This document shows positions 58,613 through 64,000 of a stretch of DNA of 64,000 bases, piece after piece. Under the pieces are notes generated by a model. It was not told the DNA's origin and searched no databases. It was given only the letters and a program-made list of their open reading frames with translations. Position 1 is the first letter of the stretch; each line of letters starts with the position of its first letter. The DNA comes from Ilyomonas sp965277535 (GTDB lineage: Bacteria; Bacteroidota; Bacteroidia; Chitinophagales; Chitinophagaceae), in NCBI GenBank assembly GCA_965277535.1, contig OZ255825.1, positions 62,001 through 126,000 of the forward strand. The letters are read 5' to 3'. The position numbers and the translations under genes were made by a program.

Positions 58613-60871
58613 TCATTCAAAGCCTCTGTTTAACCGTTGAAATGTTTTGGGAAAACGTTGTTTAATGCGGCTGATTACTTTGATGACAGATAAGTGTGAG
58701 GATGATATTACTTTTAAAAATCGCCTTACATCACGCACATCTTTCAGGAAATATTTTGCTGCCGACATATCGCTTCCCACTTTAATTGTAAATGCTTTGT
58801 CGGCAAGCGCAACAAACATATCTTCATCCGTAGTATCATCACCAATTGCCAACGCAAAATCATAATGGTTTTGATTGATGTAATGCGTGGCCGATTTGCC
58901 TTTGTTGGCTTCAATACTTTTAATTTCAACCACTTTATTGCCGCGCAACATTTGCAAACCCAAATCGGCAATAGTGTAACGAAGCGTGTTGATAAGTTCC
59001 GCGGCGCGTGTTTCACCCAGGTTCTCTTCCACCTTTCTAAAATGCCATACGAGTGACGAGGTTTTCTCTTCAGTAAAAGCACCTGGCGTACGTTCGTTAT
59101 ATGTATCCAAAATCGGTTGAATGTCTGTTTTCCATCCCGATGACAAACCTTTTAACTGATCCCATTCTTTGCCCCTTTCCCTGTACCAAACACCATGTTC
59201 ACCAATCAAATGCAGTGGCATTTTGCCAAACCATTCCTCTAATTTTGTATGCGCTCTGCCGCTGATCACAACAACATCGTTCTTTTCGTCCTTCGCTAAG
59301 TCTTCCAGCAGACTGCACAATTCTTTGTCGGGATTGGCATGTGAAGGAACATCGGTAAAACCAGTTAATGTTCCGTCATAATCCAATAACAGCAAGCGTT
59401 TGGTGGCTTTTGCATATTTATTTTTGATGTATTCTTCAGTGCGTGGCGTGATGTATTTGGTTTGCAAAGAACGTTGCCGGTTTTTAGCGTTGTGCAAGTT
59501 GATCATGAAGGTAGCAACCCAGTTGCTCACATTGTAGCGATGCACTAAATCGCGCATGATGTGCATTCTTCTTTTTTGCTCCTCTAAGGGCATAGTTAAA
59601 GCCGCCACAATGCTTTCGCTTAATTGATAGATATTGTTTGGATTCACCACAATTGCTTCAATTAGTTCTTTGGCTGCGCCTGCCATTTCGCTTAAAATTA
59701 AAACACCATTTTCGGCCCTTCGGCTTGCAATGTATTCTTTACAAACGAGGTTCATGCCATCGCGCATGGGTGTTACCAGGCACACTTCTGCAAACTGATA
59801 CAATGCCGATAATTCTTCCATTGTAAAGGCACGATAAAAATAGTTTACGGGCGACCAGTTGTTGGTTCGGTATCTTGCATTGATGTTGCCAACCAGCTTA
59901 TCAATTTCATCCCGAAGGTCTTTATAACGCTGCACTTTATCGCGCGAAGGAACCACAATCATGTACAACGAAACAATTTGCAGATAGCCTGGATTTTCCT
60001 GCAAAAACAAATCAAAGGCCTGTAAGCGTTGCAATATGCCTTTGCTGTAATCCAGCCTGTCAATAGAAAGAATAACACGCTGTCCCGCAAAATCATGTTG
60101 TAGTTGCTGCAGGTTTTGTTTTACCGCATTTTCATCAATTAGCTGGTCAAACTTTGTATCATCAATTCCCATTGGGAAGGCATCTGCCACAATGTGCCGG
60201 TTGTTGCAGGTAAGCACATTTGCAGAGTAAGGTACCTGCAAAATGCGCGATACCGAAAGTAAAAAATGCTGCACATCATCGTAAGTATGAAAACCTACCA
60301 AATCCGCACCCAACATGCCGTTCAGCAATTCACTACGCCACGGAATGAGCCTGAACAATTCGTAAGAAGGAAAAGGGATGTGCAGAAAAAAACCGATGGT
60401 GAAATCAGCCGATTGCTGGCGTAACAATGTTGGCAATAACAGCAATTGGTAATCGTGAACCCAGATTACATCGCCGGGCTGTGCCACCTGCATAACAGCA
60501 GTGCAAAACTTCTCGTTCACTTTACGATAATGCTCCCAATACGAAGTTTCGTAATTGGCATACGTAACCATATAATGAAAAATGGGCCACAGAATTTCGT
60601 TGGAAAAGCCTTCATAAAACTGCTTGATTTCTTCGGCTGATAAAAACACCGGAATCAGCTTTTTTGCTTTTAACTCTTCTCTGATTTCATCTTCATTTTC
60701 TTTAGGTACATCTAAGCCGGGCCAGCCTATCCAAACGCCGTTTTCATCGCCCGAAAAAATAGAGTTCAATCCTGTTGCCAGGCCGCCTTCTGAAGTAGTA
60801 ATCTGATACCGGTTTCCTTTCAGCACTGCTTTTACCGGCAGCCTGTTAGAAATAATTATGATTTTACCCAT
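58613..60871 (-). CDS. bifunctional trehalose-6-phosphate synthase/phosphatase (OtsA-OtsB fusion)
   Basis: 752 residues. The N-terminal GT20 synthase (1-470) has IIISNRLPVKAVLKGN, GGLATGLNSIFSGDENGVWI, WVHDYQLLLLPTLLRQQ, and DRLDYSKGILQRLQAF. The C-terminal HAD phosphatase (about 490-735) has LLLLDYDGTLTGFTDVPSH, VVVISGRAHTKLEEWF and ALAIGDDTTDEDMF. Together they make trehalose from UDP-glucose and glucose-6-phosphate, for osmotic or desiccation tolerance. The fusion is common in this phylum. Confidence 0.95.
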   Translation of the reverse strand: MGKIIIISNRLPVKAVLKGNRYQITTSEGGLATGLNSIFSGDENGVWIGWPGLDVPKENEDEIREELKAKKLIPVFLSAEEIKQFYEGFSNEILWPIFHYMVTYANYETSYWEHYRKVNEKFCTAVMQVAQPGDVIWVHDYQLLLLPTLLRQQSADFTIGFFLHIPFPSYELFRLIPWRSELLNGMLGADLVGFHTYDDVQHFLLSVSRILQVPYSANVLTCNNRHIVADAFPMGIDDTKFDQLIDENAVKQNLQQLQHDFAGQRVILSIDRLDYSKGILQRLQAFDLFLQENPGYLQIVSLYMIVVPSRDKVQRYKDLRDEIDKLVGNINARYRTNNWSPVNYFYRAFTMEELSALYQFAEVCLVTPMRDGMNLVCKEYIASRRAENGVLILSEMAGAAKELIEAIVVNPNNIYQLSESIVAALTMPLEEQKRRMHIMRDLVHRYNVSNWVATFMINLHNAKNRQRSLQTKYITPRTEEYIKNKYAKATKRLLLLDYDGTLTGFTDVPSHANPDKELCSLLEDLAKDEKNDVVVISGRAHTKLEEWFGKMPLHLIGEHGVWYRERGKEWDQLKGLSSGWKTDIQPILDTYNERTPGAFTEEKTSSLVWHFRKVEENLGETRAAELINTLRYTIADLGLQMLRGNKVVEIKSIEANKGKSATHYINQNHYDFALAIGDDTTDEDMFVALADKAFTIKVGSDMSAAKYFLKDVRDVRRFLKVISSSHLSVIKVISRIKQRFPKTFQRLNRGFE

Positions 60872-60945
60872 GCCACTTTCTTTTACACCAAAATCGTTAG
60901 GAAAAAAGGTGCAGTGTTATAACAAATATGGTTCCAGTAAATAGC

Positions 60946-61374
60946 TTATTGCGCTTTGTTTACAGGCAGGAACATACGAATAACCTCAACAATATTTTTA
61001 TGCATATTGTTTTCATAATTCACTATGTCTTCCGGTTTCACCCAGAGTATTTCTGTGATGTCTTCTTCTGCCTGCGGCACCAACGTTTGATTGCCTCGCA
61101 CACGCATGGCGTACCAATGGGTTTCTTTTCCCAATTCTTTTTTTGTCCATTTATCCCAATACTGATGAAAAGTAGTATGAATAAATTTACCCAACTCAAC
61201 GTTTTGCAAACCTGTCTCTTCCTCTACTTCGCGCACGGCGCACTGCTCAATGCTTTCGCCCTTATCCAGCTTGCCTTTGGGCATGTCCCACACACCGCGC
61301 CTGAACATTATGAGTATTTCGCCTGAATCGTTTTGAACCAAGCCGCCTGCGGCAATCACGGTTTTCTTTTCCAT
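60946..61374 (-). CDS. Nudix hydrolase
   Basis: 142 residues. The Nudix box is complete: GKLDKGESIEQCAVREVEEE followed by TGL, with the metal-binding Glu residues in place. The N-terminus is EKKTVIAAGGLVQNDSGEIL. Such enzymes hydrolyse nucleoside-diphosphate-linked compounds; specificity cannot be read here. I chose the ATG at 61374 over an in-frame upstream start at 61392, which adds an aromatic stretch without support. The pyrE gene is divergent, 84 bases away. Confidence 0.92.
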   Translation of the reverse strand: MEKKTVIAAGGLVQNDSGEILIMFRRGVWDMPKGKLDKGESIEQCAVREVEEETGLQNVELGKFIHTTFHQYWDKWTKKELGKETHWYAMRVRGNQTLVPQAEEDITEILWVKPEDIVNYENNMHKNIVEVIRMFLPVNKAQ

Positions 61375-61458
61375 GCGCCAAAAATAAAACAATATAGGAG
61401 CCAGCCCACTTATCGCACTTATATTCGCATTGGTAAAACAAAATTTGCGTTGAATACA

Positions 61459-62106
61459 ATGACATCATCCAACGAAAAAACGGTTGCCGAAAAATTGTTG
61501 CAGGCAGGCGCTGTGAAGTTAAGTCCACAACAGCCATTCACGTGGGCAAGTGGCTGGAAAAGCCCTATTTATTGCGACAATCGAATTGTACTTTCTTTTC
61601 CATATTTACGCGATTTTATTAAGAGCGAGTTGTGCAATCTTGTTTTTGAACAATTTCCTGATGCCGAATTGCTGGCAGGCGTTGCCACTGCTGGCATTGC
61701 CTGGGGTGCGATGGTTGCCGACCAGTTAAAATTGCCTTATGTATATGTTCGTCCTAAACCTAAAGAACATGGCACAGGCAAACAAATTGAAGGCTATATT
61801 GAGGCGGCCCAAAAAGTTGTGATTATTGAAGATTTAATTTCAACAGGCAAGAGTAGTTTGGCGGTGGTTGATGTGGTAAAACAAGCTGGTTTGGAAGTAG
61901 CAGGCATGGTGTCAATCTTTACGTATGGCTTTCCGGTTGCTGGCAAAGCATTTGATAATGCAGGTGTAAGATTAATTTCTCTTACCAACTATCCGGCTCT
62001 TATTCAACTTGCATTGGAAAAAGGAATGGTGAAGCAGGAAGTAGAAAGCATCTTATTGCAATGGAGGGAAAATCCTGCAGAATGGAACGGCACTTTGTCT
62101 TCATAA
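61459..62106 (+). CDS. pyrE: orotate phosphoribosyltransferase
   Basis: 215 residues. It joins orotate to PRPP in pyrimidine synthesis. The N-terminal substrate region is FTWASGWKSPIYCDNRIVLS and the PRPP loop is KVVIIEDLISTGKSSLAVVD; the Lys-rich loop is VRPKPKEHGTGKQIEG. I chose the ATG at 61459 because the longer frame from 61333 runs antisense through the Nudix start. It stands alone, as pyrE often does. Confidence 0.95.
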   Translation: MTSSNEKTVAEKLLQAGAVKLSPQQPFTWASGWKSPIYCDNRIVLSFPYLRDFIKSELCNLVFEQFPDAELLAGVATAGIAWGAMVADQLKLPYVYVRPKPKEHGTGKQIEGYIEAAQKVVIIEDLISTGKSSLAVVDVVKQAGLEVAGMVSIFTYGFPVAGKAFDNAGVRLISLTNYPALIQLALEKGMVKQEVESILLQWRENPAEWNGTLSS

Positions 62107-62179
62107 GAAAGTAAATATTTTTGCAAAAAGGAAAAGCAGAAAACAGAATGTATAGATTGATTCGTTTATAACAGTAACT

Positions 62180-62638
62180 ATGAAAAGAATATTGATGGCA
62201 GCTTTGTTGCTGGGAAGCATAAGCACAACACAGGCACAGGTAATGCAGGCAAAAACGCAGTGGGCAACTTTATCGGTGCCGCAACTGAAATGCTGGGAAT
62301 GTAAAGACCGGCTGGATAAATATTTAGAACGCGAAAAAGGACCAACCGATGATGCCGGAATAATGAAATGGAGTGTGAACATGACGAGTGGCACACTTCG
62401 CATTCAGTATGCGCCGGACAGAATGAATTTAGAAACCATTAAAACCGCAATTAACAATGCCGGTTTTGATGTTGATAGTGCCAAAGCTACACCTGACAGT
62501 TATGCTAAATTGCCGCCTGTTTGCAAACGTGCGGCAGAAGGCGGCGGACAAAAAAAGGGTTCACCACCCTGCAAATTACCACCGAATGAGAGGGCAATGG
62601 TAACGGTACCAAAACAAAACAGCGATATTAATAAATAG
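62180..62638 (+). CDS. exported heavy-metal-associated (HMA-like) domain protein
   Basis: 152 residues. A signal peptide ends about residue 20 (STTQAQ). A ferredoxin-like HMA domain follows with the CxxC pair in SVPQLKCWECKDRLDKYLE and INNAGFDVDSAK near its end. A Gly/Lys/Pro-rich tail has two further Cys (PPVCKRAAEGGG, SPPCKLPP). It probably binds copper or a similar metal in the periplasm. Similar small proteins occur widely in this phylum, with no proven role. Confidence 0.8.
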   Translation: MKRILMAALLLGSISTTQAQVMQAKTQWATLSVPQLKCWECKDRLDKYLEREKGPTDDAGIMKWSVNMTSGTLRIQYAPDRMNLETIKTAINNAGFDVDSAKATPDSYAKLPPVCKRAAEGGGQKKGSPPCKLPPNERAMVTVPKQNSDINK

Positions 62639-62662
62639 TTTGTTTTTGCCCATTTTTTTGAG

Positions 62663-62735
62663 CGGGATATAGCGCAGTCCGGTAGAAAGTCCTGATTGAA
62701 TCGGGAAAGCCGTTGGTTCAGATCCAATCACACAA
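62663..62735 (+). pseudogene. tRNA-Pro-like pseudogene, copy 1
   Basis: The D-arm region (TAGCGCAGTCCGGTAGAAAG) and T-arm (GTTGG TTCAGAT CCAAT) match the good tRNA-Pro. The anticodon stem is TCCTG/CGGGA, different from the real one, with loop ATTGAAT. The acceptor 3' half is CACACAA and does not pair with CGGGATA, so it should not be processed or charged. Confidence 0.75.
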
Positions 62736-62759
62736 AACATTGAATAAAAATCTTGAGTG

Positions 62760-62832
62760 CGGGATGTAGCGCAGCCAGGTAGCGTGTCCCGACTTGGTCG
62801 GGAAGGTAGCTGGTAAGAATATAGTCACCTTA
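62760..62832 (+). pseudogene. tRNA-Pro-like pseudogene, copy 2
   Basis: The 5' half through the D-arm is nearly identical to tRNA-Pro (CGGGATGTAGCGCAGCC). The anticodon stem is TCCCG/CGGGA with loop ACTTGGT, where the universal T33 is C. The T-arm and acceptor 3' half are broken. The leader AATAAAAATCTTGAG is shared with copy 3. Confidence 0.75.
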
Positions 62833-62855
62833 AACATGAAATAAAATCTTGAGCG

Positions 62856-62929
62856 CGGGATGTAGCGCAGCCCGGTAGCGCGCTTCGTTCGGGACGAAGA
62901 GGCCGCTGGTTCGAATCCAGTCATCCCGA
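62856..62929 (+). tRNA. tRNA-Pro (anticodon CGG)
   Basis: 74 bases without CCA. Acceptor CGGGATG/CATCCCG with the C1-G72 pair typical of tRNA-Pro, discriminator A. The anticodon stem CTTCG/CGAAG encloses TTCGGGA, giving anticodon CGG at 62890-62892 (reads CCG). T-arm GCTGG TTCGAAT CCAGT. CCA is not encoded. A terminator follows at once. It is the only intact member of a four-copy tandem array. Confidence 0.95.
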
Positions 62930-62934
62930 CTTTT

Positions 62935-62964
62935 AGCCTTTGCAGTTCTTGCAAAGGCTTTTTT
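62935..62964 (+). terminator. terminator of tRNA-Pro
   Basis: Stem AGCCTTTGCA / TGCAAAGGCT, loop GTTCT, T-tract. A decayed duplicate (AGCCTCTGCA ... TGCAAAGGCT) follows tRNA-like copy 4 at 63063-63087. Confidence 0.88.
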
Positions 62965-62984
62965 GTTTTTGCCTATATTTAAAA

Positions 62985-63057
62985 GGAGATGTAACGCAGC
63001 CCTGTAGCGCGTCCCGATTCAATCGGCAAGGCCCTGCTTCGAATCCAGTAATCCCGA
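62985..63057 (+). pseudogene. tRNA-Pro-like pseudogene, copy 4
   Basis: It retains GATGTAACGCAGCCCTGTAG and the T-loop end TTCGAATCCAGTAATCCCGA. The anticodon stem is TCCCG/CGGCA with one mismatch and loop ATTCAAT. The acceptor stem has several mismatches. It is followed by a decayed copy of the tRNA terminator, so tRNA plus terminator were duplicated together. Confidence 0.75.
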
Positions 63058-63101
63058 CTTTTAGCCTCTGCAACTTTTGCAAAGGCTTGTTACTTTTACG
63101 C

Positions 63102-63359
63102 ATGTTTTACGTTTATATCATTGAATCGGAAACCACAGGCAAGTGGTATTATGGTTATACGGAACGGTTGGAAGAAAGAATAAAAGAGCACAACTTTAAT
63201 AACGGTCATTTTACCGGCAACGCAGGACCTTGGAAACTCATTTTCAAAAGAAACTTTACAAACAAAACAGATGCATTGGCTTTTGAAAAATTATTGAAGA
63301 AGAGTAAAAACAAAACTTACTTATTGCGTACCTACGCTGTTTATTTTCTTACTACTTAA
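63102..63359 (+). CDS. GIY-YIG nuclease family protein
   Basis: 85 residues, a single domain. The GIY-YIG core reads FYVYIIESETTGKWYYGYTE, then RLEERIKEHN and the catalytic-domain Arg/Glu region (RNFTNKTDALAFEKLLKKSK). Such stand-alone URI-type proteins are frequent in Bacteroidota; their targets are unknown, and similarity to UvrC or homing nucleases is only in this domain. The ATG at 63102 begins the domain; the frame upstream to 62940 runs through tRNA-like DNA. It lies 45 bases after tRNA-like copy 4. Confidence 0.88.
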   Translation: MFYVYIIESETTGKWYYGYTERLEERIKEHNFNNGHFTGNAGPWKLIFKRNFTNKTDALAFEKLLKKSKNKTYLLRTYAVYFLTT

Positions 63360-63475
63360 GATTATCTTTTTTATGCAAATCCAAAACTGTTGCCTTCAGG
63401 CTTGTTTGGTTGAATGAAGAGAGATGCACTTAAAAAGAAATCACTCATCTTTACGCATACTTCAAATTGAATGGT

Positions 63476-64000
63476 ATGAAAAAATTTCTTTTCGGTTTCC
63501 TCCTGTTCATGGCATCTCATTCCAATGCGCAAACAGTCATTCCTCTTTATCAAGGCGCAGCGCCAGGTTCTGAAAACTGGAATTGGAATGAGACGCAAAT
63601 CAAAACTGATATTGGCACCATCGTAATGGATGTTTCGCATCCATCACTCACCGCTTTCGTTCCATCCAACCCCAATGGCACTGCGGTTATTATTGCCCCC
63701 GGCGGTGCTTTTCATGCGTTGGCTTTCGACTTAGAAGGAACCGAAGTTGCCAAGTGGTTAAACAGCAAAGGAATTACTGCTTTTGTGTTGAAATACCGCA
63801 TCGTTCACAATGATCCTGCACATCCTGAAAACAGCATTGGTAATTTGATGGCAACAAAAAATTTTAAAAAACTGGACTCGCTCAATTCACAGGTTGTACC
63901 ACTTGCCATGCAGGATGGTTTAACTGCGGTAAAATATGTGCGTGAACATGCTGCAGAATATAAAATAGACAAAAACAAAATTGGCTTCATGGGCTTTTCA
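63476..64000 (+). CDS. alpha/beta-hydrolase esterase, partial (C-terminus beyond right edge)
   Basis: 175 codons are visible. A signal peptide ends about residue 19 (SHSNAQ). The region VIIAPGGAFHALAFDLEGTE is the oxyanion-hole strand of carbohydrate-esterase/BD-FAE-like hydrolases, and the frame stops at the window edge in IGFMGFS, just where the nucleophile motif GxSxGG begins. It is probably an exported acetyl-xylan-esterase-like enzyme. Its substrate and full length are not visible. Confidence 0.85.
   Translation, partial: MKKFLFGFLLFMASHSNAQTVIPLYQGAAPGSENWNWNETQIKTDIGTIVMDVSHPSLTAFVPSNPNGTAVIIAPGGAFHALAFDLEGTEVAKWLNSKGITAFVLKYRIVHNDPAHPENSIGNLMATKNFKKLDSLNSQVVPLAMQDGLTAVKYVREHAAEYKIDKNKIGFMGFS

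Noticed and set aside
62985..63057. Functional suppressor-type tRNA (loop reads TCA in copy 4)
   Set aside because: The acceptor stem and anticodon stem have mismatches, so a charged tRNA is unlikely.

Overview
The window is chromosomal DNA of a Bacteroidota bacterium, most like the Chitinophagaceae. The evidence is a SusC/SusD pair, several TonB-dependent outer-membrane proteins, a GLPGLI protein, a fused trehalose-phosphate synthase/phosphatase, and start codons that repeatedly sit 4-45 bases after a TAnnTTTG promoter box, the -7 element of this phylum. The species cannot be named from the sequence alone. No rRNA, CRISPR array, prophage or plasmid function is visible.

Layout. 1-2.6 kb: TonB-dependent receptor (cut by the left edge) behind a small exported His/Cys protein. 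2.7-16.4 kb: housekeeping genes (Xaa-Pro aminopeptidase, ahcY with a divergent Lrp regulator, acyl-CoA carboxylase beta, recN, an ethylene-receptor-like histidine kinase, fabI, holA, ribF, purM). 16.4-21.4 kb: a BlaI/BlaR1-type pair whose sensor also carries an amidase, and a MarR-pirin-YceI-flavin reductase operon. 21.5-34.6 kb: a sialic-acid utilisation locus (SusC, SusD, NanA, NanM, MFS transporter, sialidase, AGE-type epimerase, a GDSL esterase broken by an in-frame stop) with a divergent GntR/FadR regulator. 34.7-46.2 kb: fluoride channel, L,D-transpeptidase-like protein, AI-2E family permease, glnS, sugar isomerase, cytochrome/sorbosone-dehydrogenase-like lipoprotein, GH2 enzyme, a dead insertion sequence, AraC regulator, methyltransferase. 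46.4-62.6 kb: gpmA, a REP-associated tyrosine transposase among its repeats, glgB, outer-membrane barrel plus GLPGLI, dacB, cinA, a 2-oxoacid dehydrogenase E2, otsAB, Nudix, pyrE and a metal-associated-domain protein. 62.6-64 kb: one good tRNA-Pro(CGG) inside a tandem array of decayed tRNA-Pro-like copies, a GIY-YIG protein, and the start of an esterase.

The genes are mostly ordinary; the unusual content is small repeats. At least seven families occur: arrays of phased 7-base units (between genes, inside ribF, and in a loop region of purM), a 33-base perfect palindrome, a 70-75-base element with inverted ends, a 20-base palindrome nested inside two other repeats, paired CCCC/GGGG repeats around the purM promoter, RAYT-linked REP repeats, and the tRNA-like array. 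These, the altered ethylene-receptor-like kinase and the M56-amidase fusion are the parts most worth a second look.

In the sialic-acid locus the parts fit one route: sialidase releases sialic acid outside the cell, SusC/SusD and the MFS protein import it, NanM handles the anomer, NanA splits it to ManNAc and pyruvate, and the AGE-type epimerase makes GlcNAc. A GlcNAc kinase and deacetylase would have to lie elsewhere.
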